A stretch of 64,000 bases of DNA, taken from NCBI RefSeq assembly GCF_001613405.1, contig NZ_BDCH01000012.1, positions 372,001 through 436,000 of the forward strand, written 5' to 3'. Source of the stretch: Nocardia crassostreae (GTDB lineage: Bacteria > Actinomycetota > Actinomycetes > Mycobacteriales > Mycobacteriaceae). Position 1 is the first letter of the stretch, and each line of letters starts with the position of its first letter. The translations under genes were made by a program, and so were the position numbers. Below, piece after piece: positions 19,214 to 26,794 of this stretch. Below the pieces are notes generated by a model that was not told where the DNA came from, made no database searches, and saw only the letters and a list, made by a program, of their open reading frames with translations.

Positions 19214-21519
19214 TATCCTCCGCTGTTCGGTTTCTTGGCTCGTGCAGGCAATCCTTCCGCCGCCTTCTCGTAGGCGTCCCGCATCTGTTCACCACTATCG
19301 GGCTCACCGTCGATTGCGTTGAGTACGGCGGTTAGGTTCGCTCGATTTGTCTCAACCTCGCCAAGTTGTCCGGTCGTGAGATCATGCCACGACTTGAGTG
19401 AACCGTTTTCGAATAAATTAGGGTACTTCTCTTGCACATTAGGTGGGATCGCTGCCTGGGTGAGAATGTTGTGGGTCCGGAATATGTCATCGGGCCGGGT
19501 GTGTTGAGGGTCGTCGCTGGCCTCTGGCTTCGGGCCGATCATCGACTCCTTGACGGGGTCCATCTGTCCATCGGCGAGGTCCCAGATGATGTCGCCCAAC
19601 AGCGGGATGCGCTTGGTCGCAATGGCTACGCCAGACTTGCCGGTATTGAAGATTCGTTCCTTCTCCTGGTAGGCATCATCGGCCGCCTTGTCCGCAGCTT
19701 CTACATCGTCTTTGGCTTCCTGGTAAAGCCCAGCATCGATCAGGCCATCGATCCGTCCGGCCGTTTCGATGTTCGCCAGGGCATTCTCGGAGACCGGATC
19801 GTGCGCGAACTCGACCTCATTGGCGCGCGCAGCCTTCGCCGCTTCATGGTTGAAGATCTGGGCGGCTTCATCGTCGGTGTTCATCAACGCGAAGACGTTC
19901 CGAGCACCCCGATACGATCCGTTCGAGTCGGGATCGAGCCAGCTTTTTCCGTTCTCTACCGAAGTCTCGAAGCCACGAATATCCGACCGGTCCCCACCTG
20001 CGAGTTCTTCGATGTACGGGCTCATGCTGGTTGCCAGTTGTCGGATCAGCAGGGGATTTTGTTCGCCGACGGATTCGCTCTTGTTGCCGGACATGTCGGA
20101 GAGCTTTTTCCAGGCGTCATCGCTGGCTTCGTACTGTGCCACGGCGCTCATGATGTTGCCGACGCGTTCGGCGTCTTTGACATCGACCTTGTTGTTGGGG
20201 TCTTCCACCGTCGCGGCTCCGTCGTCGAAGGCGAACAGCTTGGCTGCGGCCGCGCCGTCGTCGGTCCAGTCCAGCGTGTGGATATTGCTGATGAACCGCT
20301 GACCGGATTCTCCGTTGGTGACAACATCGCACAGCGCGGCCTTGTCGTCGCCCACAGCGTCGAAGATCGTTTGCGCTGCCTGGGCGGTGACGTCGTCAGT
20401 GCGCGCAAATGGGTAGTTCTTCGCGATCTCGCTACGAGTGTCCATATAGGCGCCCGCTTTTTCCAGCAGAGCCTGGTCTATTCCGCTGCCGACTCGCAGA
20501 CTTGGGTCGCTGGCCCCGGCGATCTGAGCCAATGCGGTGGTCTCGGCGAGATCGTCGGTTCCGATAATCAGGCCCTGTTGCCCACCGGCAATGGTGAGCA
20601 GATTGTTCTTGCGAGTCAGGGATTCCCGCATCGTTGCGGGCAGCTGGCCCAGTCCGCCTACCCCGTTGTTGGGTAGGTCCTTGTCATCGTTCTGCACTGG
20701 TCCGGCCGACACCTTCGGGTTGGACACGATCTGCAACGAGTTGGCCAGCGCCTGCTGCGCGTCGGGCGGCAGCTGGTCCATGATCTGCTGAATCTCCTGC
20801 GGGCTCTTGCCATCCAGTGAATCCGCGATCTGGTTCAGATACTCCATCTGCGAAGCGGGGATCACGGCGGTGTCGCCCGCACGGAGAGCGTCGATCTGTT
20901 CCTGCGTCAGCTCACCCGCCTCGAGAAGCCGCTGCAATGCCACATCGCTCAGTTGTGCCGGGTTGTCCGCCAGCACTGCGCCATCGTTCTTCCCCTGCTC
21001 CGCGCCCAAAGCCGCAGCGGAGGTGAAGGCCGCCGCCAACCCGGCACGCGCGGCGTTCAATGCATCCCGCACCGCTCCATCGGCGACCATCGCCGCATAG
21101 GCGTTGTCCTTCAGATCGCGGGAGAACTCGTCGACTGCTGTCTGGTCGGTGCCGTCGGGTGCGGTCACCACCAGGGTCGGCCCGACCTGCCAACTGCGAC
21201 TCTCCGGCTCCGACAGCAGGTTTCGGGCTCGTTGCAGCGGCTCGTTGATTTCGGTGTATCCCTGCCGGGCGCGAGTGGCCAGTGCGTCGAGCTTGTCGCT
21301 CAGGGTCCGCATGGTCGTCAGATCCGACTCGGCGCGGGCTTGGGCAGCCTCCGCGGACTTGCCCTCCCAATGGGTCCCGTTCACCTGGGTGACCGCATTG
21401 CGGTACTTGGTGAACGCGGTTTCAAGATTGTCACCGGTCCATACCCACGTGGCGGCGTATCGATTGAGCACTTGCGGATCGGCGGTGCGCAACCACTCCA
21501 ACGGGGTCAACGCAGTCAC
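19213..21519 (-). CDS. Large WxG-containing type VII secretion-like protein
   Basis: The 768-residue protein has an N-terminal helical region with a WxG-like turn (THWEGKSAEAAQ near residue 50), as in ESX substrates, and no Sec signal. It continues with long helices, a central repeat-like helical body (QLPATMRESLTRKNNLL, DKAALCDVVTNGESGQ) and a C-terminal domain (YPNLFENGSLKSWHDLTTG) that recurs in the next gene. Similar proteins are annotated in mycobacteria and nocardiae as TPR-repeat-region or ESX-associated proteins of unknown function. No toxin active site is recognisable. GTG 21519 overlaps the stop of the small helical gene (GTGA), so the two are translationally coupled. Its lower GC and longer Asp/Asn-rich stretches differ slightly from the neighbours. 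Confidence 0.78.
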   Translation of the reverse strand: MTALTPLEWLRTADPQVLNRYAATWVWTGDNLETAFTKYRNAVTQVNGTHWEGKSAEAAQARAESDLTTMRTLSDKLDALATRARQGYTEINEPLQRARNLLSEPESRSWQVGPTLVVTAPDGTDQTAVDEFSRDLKDNAYAAMVADGAVRDALNAARAGLAAAFTSAAALGAEQGKNDGAVLADNPAQLSDVALQRLLEAGELTQEQIDALRAGDTAVIPASQMEYLNQIADSLDGKSPQEIQQIMDQLPPDAQQALANSLQIVSNPKVSAGPVQNDDKDLPNNGVGGLGQLPATMRESLTRKNNLLTIAGGQQGLIIGTDDLAETTALAQIAGASDPSLRVGSGIDQALLEKAGAYMDTRSEIAKNYPFARTDDVTAQAAQTIFDAVGDDKAALCDVVTNGESGQRFISNIHTLDWTDDGAAAAKLFAFDDGAATVEDPNNKVDVKDAERVGNIMSAVAQYEASDDAWKKLSDMSGNKSESVGEQNPLLIRQLATSMSPYIEELAGGDRSDIRGFETSVENGKSWLDPDSNGSYRGARNVFALMNTDDEAAQIFNHEAAKAARANEVEFAHDPVSENALANIETAGRIDGLIDAGLYQEAKDDVEAADKAADDAYQEKERIFNTGKSGVAIATKRIPLLGDIIWDLADGQMDPVKESMIGPKPEASDDPQHTRPDDIFRTHNILTQAAIPPNVQEKYPNLFENGSLKSWHDLTTGQLGEVETNRANLTAVLNAIDGEPDSGEQMRDAYEKAAEGLPARAKKPNSGG

Positions 21520-21845
21520 CGCGCGCCTTCCACCGTCCAGTCGCCGGTGGCCTGGTTGTACAACGTCACGAATCGGTCGACCGACGATTCTTCCGCGCTG
21601 GCGAACTCGCTGACGGCGTTGATCATCACATCCCCGGTCTCGCTCAACCGCTCTTTCGCAGCCGGAATCAGCGAGTTGTCGACGAGATCGACCATGATCT
21701 GCCCGGCCGCCACCCCGGATAGCAACGGCTCGTCGGGTGCCGGGCTCTCGGCTTCCTTCGGCTTGGCTTGCGCCGCCTCTTGTGCCAGGCCGTGCAGTGT
21801 GGTCCCTAGCTTTCCTAGGATTTCCAGATCAGCCTTGAAAGTCAT
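21516..21845 (-). CDS. Small helical protein, ESX/WXG100-like partner
   Basis: The 109-residue product is almost wholly helical (FKADLEILGKLGTTLHGLAQE, ending SSVDRFVTLYNQATGDW). Size, lack of signal peptide and position directly before a large WxG protein fit a type VII secretion partner or chaperone-like small substrate (EsxA/EspC-like). There is no clear WxG turn in it, so the assignment is contextual. ATG 21845 follows GAGGGGG. It is the first gene of the module; its promoter should lie in the 110 bases before the SelW-like gene end. Confidence 0.65.
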   Translation of the reverse strand: MTFKADLEILGKLGTTLHGLAQEAAQAKPKEAESPAPDEPLLSGVAAGQIMVDLVDNSLIPAAKERLSETGDVMINAVSEFASAEESSVDRFVTLYNQATGDWTVEGAR

Positions 21846-21956
21846 GCGTCCCCCTCGCCCCCCACTGCTGGCAAGAAAGAACTCCCCGCTCAGGAACGTA
21901 CAACACCTGAGTAGTTCGATCAACTAACCGAACGCCTGCCTCCTGCCCCCGCCCGC

Positions 21957-22265
21957 TCAGTCGGCTGGCGCGGCGGTCCCGCCCGTCGTGCCAGCGGCCT
22001 TGTCGGCGTGACCGAGCGAGCGGCCGGGGGCGACCCGGTCGCGGACGCGCTGTTTGAGGACGGCGATGTCGGGAAAACCGCCGTCGGTCTTGCGCTCCCA
22101 GATCTGCTCACCGTCCACTGTGATGCGGAAGACACCGCCCTCGCCGGGCACAAGGGCCACCTCCGAGAGATCGGTGGCGAAGGTGGACAGCAACTCTTGA
22201 GCCATCCAGCTCGCGCGCAGCAGCCAGCGGCACTGTGTGCAGTATTCGATCGCGACGCGGGGCAT
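21957..22265 (-). CDS. SelW/SelT/SelH-type Rdx-fold protein
   Basis: The 102-residue product has the Rdx thioredoxin-like signature: start PRVAIEYCTQCRWLLRA with a CxxC redox motif, then ELLSTFATDLSEVALVPG, GGVFRITVDGEQIWERK and GGFPDI. The family reduces thiols, and vertebrate members carry selenocysteine; here both positions are Cys. ATG 22265 is 8 bases after TAGGGT (22278-22273 on the minus strand), suggesting a nearly leaderless mRNA. The gene encodes a likely cytoplasmic redox protein; its partner is unknown. Confidence 0.88.
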   Translation of the reverse strand: MPRVAIEYCTQCRWLLRASWMAQELLSTFATDLSEVALVPGEGGVFRITVDGEQIWERKTDGGFPDIAVLKQRVRDRVAPGRSLGHADKAAGTTGGTAAPAD

Positions 22266-22297
22266 ACCGGGCACCCTACCGTGGGCGCGGTGTGCGG

Positions 22298-22408
22298 TCA
22301 GGGGGTGAGCAGGCTGAAAAGACTCAGGATATTCAGCAACAGCGAACTGGCATTGAGGGCGATGGCGGAGCCTGTGACGAGAATGCTCAGGACGGTCCAG
22401 GGACTCAT
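22298..22408 (-). CDS. 36-residue membrane miniprotein
   Basis: A short ORF of 37 codons (ATG 22408 to TGA 22298) has GGAG at 6-base spacing before the start. The product begins MSPWTVLSILVTGSAI and ends LLNILSLFSLLTP: nearly one uninterrupted hydrophobic helix of membrane length with no charged residues. The good ribosome binding site and non-random composition support a real gene. It lies 32 bases upstream of the SelW-like gene on the same strand and would share its promoter region. No family is known to me. Confidence 0.55.
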   Translation of the reverse strand: MSPWTVLSILVTGSAIALNASSLLLNILSLFSLLTP

Positions 22409-22677
22409 GTGCGGCTCCTTCGATCTGACGATGTCCGGGCTTGCTCAACGGTAACTCCGCGGCATGATTCTGGAATATCGAATGTGCCTTTTGTGCCTAT
22501 ATTTTCACATTAGGCGGAAGTGTTTCACATTCGAATACAGTGAAATGCCAGCAATTCAGGACGCTGCTCCCGACACCTTTCCGCGCCGAAACCCCCAGTG
22601 CGCCAGCGCTGTTGCCGTTACCCCCGAACTTGTCGGTGCCCTGCGATAGAAACATGGCAACGAAGGAAGGGGGATCG
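22409..22677. promoter_or_regulatory. AT-rich divergent control region before the SWIM-AAA-DUF5682-VWA operon
   Basis: This 269-base gap contains the lowest-GC stretch nearby (about 22465-22560). CGAATGTG (22479-22486) and CACATTCG (22526-22533) form an 8-base inverted repeat, and TTCACATT occurs twice. It must contain the promoters for the operon to the right and the miniprotein to the left. The symmetry may be an operator; no regulator is encoded adjacent. Confidence 0.45.
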
Positions 22678-25600
22678 ATGACCACCGCCTGGACCGCCGA
22701 TCAGATCGCGGCGATCGCACCCGATGGCGCATCGCTCACCGCGGCCCGCAAACTGGGTGGCAAGTGGACCACCAGCGGCCGCCACGAGACCACTTTGTGG
22801 GGCCTGTGCAAGGGTAGCGGCAGCAAGCCGTATCAAACCATCGTCGATATTTCCGGCCCGGCCTACAAATGTTCCTGCCCGAGCCGGAAATTCCCGTGCA
22901 AGCACGCGCTCTCGCTTTTGCTGTGCTGGTCCGAGGGCGCGGTACCGGCCGCGGACGCGCCCGCCGATTTCGCCGCCGAATGGCTGGCGGGCCGCGCCGC
23001 CCGCGAGGCGAAAAAGGCCGCGCCCGAAGCGAAGTCGCGCCCGGCCAACTCCGCCACCGCGGATCAGCGCCAGGCCCGCGTCACCGTGGGCCTCGCCGAC
23101 CTGGACACCTGGCTCACCGACCAGGTCCGCACCGGTCTGGCCCAGGCCGACCGCTCGCACCACGCCTTCGAAACCGTGGCCGCCCGCATGGTCGACGCCC
23201 AGGCCCCCGGCGTGGCCCTCACCCTGCGCCGGTTGCCGCGCCTGGCCACTCGCTCCGACTGGCCCGGGCAACTATTGCGCGAATACGCCCGCCTGCACCT
23301 GCTCGCCACCGCGCACCGCCGCCTGGCCGACCTCTCCCCCGCCCTGCAATCCAGCATCCGCACCCATATCGGCTACCCGGTCCCCGCGGAATCCGTGCGC
23401 GCCGAACCCGCCGTCCGCGATCACTGGATGGTCCTGGGCCTGCACAGCTCCGTCGAGGACAATCTGCACACCCGCCGCGTCTGGCTGCGCGGCCGCACCA
23501 CGGCCCGCTGGGCCCTGCTCATCGACCACAGCCACGGCAGCCCCAGCTTCCCGCCCGACACCCCGCCCCTCGGCTTTCAAGTAGACGCCTACCTGCACTT
23601 CTACCCGAATGCCGCGCCCCTGCGCGCCCTCTGGGGCGCCCGCCACGCCACCCCCGAACCCGTCACCACGTCGACGCCACACCGTTCCGCCACGGCGACA
23701 GCTGATCCCGTCGCCGCAGGCGGTACCGCGCCGACCACCGTGCTCGGTGCCGGGAACGAGGGTTCGGCAGCTGACGACGGCGTCTCGGATCTCCGCTCTG
23801 GTGCGGCGGGCGAGGCGCGGTCAGGGAGTATCGCGGCGGCGCTGGCGGAGCATGCGCGGGCGCTGGGGGCCGATCCCTTTCTGCGCGGGTGGCCGGTCCT
23901 GCTGACGGACATCGTGCCGGTGCGGGGTGAAAAGGGCTGGTATGTCGTGGAATCCGAGGGGGCGTCGCTGCCGGTCGCGATCGGCGATGGCGAGCCGTGG
24001 CGGTTGCTGGGGTTCTCCGGCGGGCATCCGGTCACGCTGATCGGTGAATGGACCGTCGACGGTCTCGTTCCCGTGGCGGCGCTCGCCGCCGGAGCAGTGG
24101 TGGATGTGCTTGTCGGGGACGGTAGTTCGCGCGGCATGCCGAGCGGGATACCGATCGAGTTCGACGGCGGCGCGGGCGGGGCGGAGCTGGTGTCCACCGC
24201 ACTGGTCGGGACGGCTCGCCGCAGTGGCGAGCAGACAGGGCTGGCCGCGCCGGTGGCGGCGGTCGCCGGGCGACTGACCCGGGAACCCGCGGCTGCCTTG
24301 CTCGAATCCGTTGCGCTGCAGGACTGTTTCGCACGCGGCGGGTTCATCGCCGGGTCGGCGGACCGGGACGGCGTCGCCGACGCGGATCCGCGGCCGTTGC
24401 TGCCGCAGGCCGCAGCGGCCCGGCTGGCCGCCCTGCTCAGTGACAATTCGCCATTCCTCGAGGAATGGTTCGCCGTCGCGGCCGAGCGGGACTTCCGGGC
24501 TCCGGACGCATTGAGCAGAATCCTGTTGGATCGGGCCAAATCACTTGCACCGCACCGGGAACCGCTGCTGCGACTGGCGGGGGCTCGGGGCCGGTGGCTG
24601 GCCGGGCAGCATCCCGGATGGCGCACGCTGGTGCGGGCGGCGGCCGAGGACGAAGGGGTGTGGGCGCACGGGCGAGCCGCCGAGCGGCGGGCCTGGCTGG
24701 CGCAGTTGCGGCAACGGGATCCAGGGGCGGCGCGGGCCGCGCTGTCCAGCAGCTGGGGCACCGAGTCCGGGCCCGGGAAAATGGAATTGCTGGCGGTGCT
24801 GGCCGACGGGCTGTCGCTCGAGGATGAACGGCTGCTGGAGGAGGCCCTCGACGATCGGCGTGCAAAGGTGCGGCGGCTGGCGGCGGATCTGCTCGGGCGA
24901 CTGCCGGATTCGGCGTTCGCGGGGCGGATGGCCGCGCGGGCCGGGGCCTGGCTGAGCTTCGGGCAGCGGTTGCGGCAGCCGCAGTTGACCACCACCGGGC
25001 CGGGGGTGCTCGATGATGCCGCGCGGCGCGATGGTGTCGGGGATGCCTTCGGGTACACCGCGTATCGGGCCGACGGCGCACCGGATCTGGCGGCCGAATG
25101 GCTGCACCGGGTGGTGGCGGCGACGCCGCTGTCGCACTGGGAGCGGGTGCTCGGGCCGCCGCAGCAGGCTGTGCGCGCGCCCATGGCCGAGGGGGTGCGC
25201 GGGCCGATGTTCTCGGGCTGGGCGGATGCCGCACTGGCCCAACGGGATTCGCAGTGGGACGGGGCGTTGTTCGGCACCTTCGGAACACCCGAGGCGGGCG
25301 AGGTGGACAGCGAGAAGCTGCGCGAGCTGTTCGCGCTGCAGCCCGAGGCGGAGCAGGTGCGGCATTTGCGCAGGCTGGACTCCAGCTGGCTCGCCGAGAT
25401 CGAATCCCTGCTGCGCGCCATGCCGCATCCGTGGCCCGGCGCCATGGCCGAGCATGTGCTGCGGCTGCTGCTGGAGCGCGCGCAGTTGTCCGCCGACCGG
25501 CCGGGCGCACCGAGTCTGGTGCCGGGCTCGTATCGCACCCTCTTCCGCGCCGCCTCCGCCCATTTCCCGGTGGACGTGGCCGCCATGGTGACCGGAATCG

Positions 25601-25695
25601 CCCGCAAATGCGGAGACCCCTACTGGGAGCAGGCTTTCGACCAGCTCGCCCACGACCTAATTCAACGCAAGACGATGCTCGAGGAGTTGACGTGA
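22678..25695 (+). CDS. SWIM zinc-finger protein, YehQ-like, first gene of a four-gene operon
   Basis: The 1005-residue protein carries an N-terminal SWIM zinc finger (CSCPSRKFPCKH, Cys near 64 and 66, Cys-x-His near 74-76), a module that binds DNA or proteins. A helical middle region follows, then a long C-terminal part rich in Leu/Arg/Ala resembling HEAT-type helical repeats (LDDRRAKVRRLAADLLGRLP is typical of such units). ATG 22678 follows GGAAGGGGG; a weaker ATG lies eight codons upstream. Its TGA overlaps the GTG of the AAA gene. The combination with MoxR-type ATPase, DUF5682 and VWA genes matches the Escherichia coli yehQ, yehL, yehM and yehP set, whose molecular role is not established. 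Confidence 0.85.
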   Translation: MTTAWTADQIAAIAPDGASLTAARKLGGKWTTSGRHETTLWGLCKGSGSKPYQTIVDISGPAYKCSCPSRKFPCKHALSLLLCWSEGAVPAADAPADFAAEWLAGRAAREAKKAAPEAKSRPANSATADQRQARVTVGLADLDTWLTDQVRTGLAQADRSHHAFETVAARMVDAQAPGVALTLRRLPRLATRSDWPGQLLREYARLHLLATAHRRLADLSPALQSSIRTHIGYPVPAESVRAEPAVRDHWMVLGLHSSVEDNLHTRRVWLRGRTTARWALLIDHSHGSPSFPPDTPPLGFQVDAYLHFYPNAAPLRALWGARHATPEPVTTSTPHRSATATADPVAAGGTAPTTVLGAGNEGSAADDGVSDLRSGAAGEARSGSIAAALAEHARALGADPFLRGWPVLLTDIVPVRGEKGWYVVESEGASLPVAIGDGEPWRLLGFSGGHPVTLIGEWTVDGLVPVAALAAGAVVDVLVGDGSSRGMPSGIPIEFDGGAGGAELVSTALVGTARRSGEQTGLAAPVAAVAGRLTREPAAALLESVALQDCFARGGFIAGSADRDGVADADPRPLLPQAAAARLAALLSDNSPFLEEWFAVAAERDFRAPDALSRILLDRAKSLAPHREPLLRLAGARGRWLAGQHPGWRTLVRAAAEDEGVWAHGRAAERRAWLAQLRQRDPGAARAALSSSWGTESGPGKMELLAVLADGLSLEDERLLEEALDDRRAKVRRLAADLLGRLPDSAFAGRMAARAGAWLSFGQRLRQPQLTTTGPGVLDDAARRDGVGDAFGYTAYRADGAPDLAAEWLHRVVAATPLSHWERVLGPPQQAVRAPMAEGVRGPMFSGWADAALAQRDSQWDGALFGTFGTPEAGEVDSEKLRELFALQPEAEQVRHLRRLDSSWLAEIESLLRAMPHPWPGAMAEHVLRLLLERAQLSADRPGAPSLVPGSYRTLFRAASAHFPVDVAAMVTGIARKCGDPYWEQAFDQLAHDLIQRKTMLEELT

Positions 25696-26794
25696 CCATC
25701 ACCGACGAACGCGAAACCCTGCTCCGCCCGCACGCCGAACAGGCCTTCGCCGATGAACTCGCCGCGCTGGCGGCGGCCGACGATCGGCCCCGCCCGCCGT
25801 CCTGGAAACTGTCGCCGTGGGCGGTGGTCACCTATCTGCTCGGCGGGACTCTCGCCGACGGCACCGTGATCAGCCCCAAATACGTCGGCCCGCGCCGCCT
25901 CATGGAGGTCGCCGTCGCCACCCTCGCCACCGATCGCGCACTGCTGCTCATCGGCGTGCCCGGCACCGCCAAGACCTGGGTGTCCGAACATCTCGCGGCC
26001 GCGGTGGCCGGGCAGTCCACGCTGCTGGTGCAGGGCACCTCGGGCACCGCGGAGGAGAGGCCATTCGCTACGGTTGGAACTATGCCCGCCTGCTGGCCGA
26101 GGGGCCCAGCGAGGCGGCGCTGGTGCCCTCGCCGATCATGACGGCCATGCGCGCCGGGTCCATCGCCCGGCTCGAGGAGCTCACCCGCATTCCCTCGGAC
26201 GTGCAGGACGCGCTCATTACCGTGCTGTCGGAGAAGACGCTGCCGGTGCCCGAGCTCGGCACGGAAGTGCAGGCGGCCAAGGGGTTCAATCTCATCGCCA
26301 CCGCCAATGACCGCGACCGCGGCGTCAACGAGCTGTCCTCCGCGCTGCGGCGGCGCTTCAATACCGTGGTGCTGCCGCTGCCCGCCGGTGAGGACGAGGA
26401 GGTCGCGATCGTGGCCCGCCGCGTCGAACAGCTCGGCGCCGCACTGGAATTGCCCGCCGTGCCCGCCGCCGCGGAGGAGGTGCGGCGCGTGGTGCGGGTC
26501 TTCCGGGAACTGCGCTCCGGTATGACCGCCGACGGGCGCACCAAGCTGAAGTCGCCGTCGGGCACGCTGTCGACCGCCGAGGCCATTTCGGTGATCACCA
26601 ATGGCCTCGCGCTCGCGGCGCATTTCGGGGACGGCGTGCTGCGCGCCTCCGATATCGCGGGCGCGGTGCCGGGCGCGGTCATCAAGGATCCGGTCACGGA
26701 TTCGGTGGTGTGGACCGAATACCTGGAGGCCGTGGTCCGCCAGCGCACCGAATGGTCCGACTTCTACCGGGCCTGCCGCGAGGTGAACGAGTGA
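25692..26794 (+). pseudogene. MoxR-type AAA ATPase (YehL-like), frameshifted
   Basis: The gene starts at GTG 25692 inside the SWIM stop and encodes a MoxR-family AAA+ ATPase: Walker A GVPGTAKT near codon 87, then GTSGTAEE. At about 26056 the frame is lost: the sequence reads gaggagag before gccattcgc, so two extra bases separate TAEE from the expected AIRYGWNYARLL, which resumes in another frame. From there the protein is normal (IARLEELTRIPSDVQDALI, ATANDRDRGVNEL, ALRRRFNTV) to the stop at 26794, which overlaps the DUF5682 start. Without the two bases the product would be about 366 residues. Either a recent mutation or a sequence error; the rest of the operon is intact. MoxR ATPases typically remodel complexes together with VWA proteins. 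Confidence 0.85.

Noticed and set aside
21957..22265. SelW-like protein as a selenoprotein
   Set aside because: Both redox positions are Cys codons; no in-frame TGA.
23601..25607. 668-codon minus-strand open frame opposite the SWIM gene
   Set aside because: Ser/Arg-rich shadow without motifs; the SWIM frame has the zinc finger and good start.
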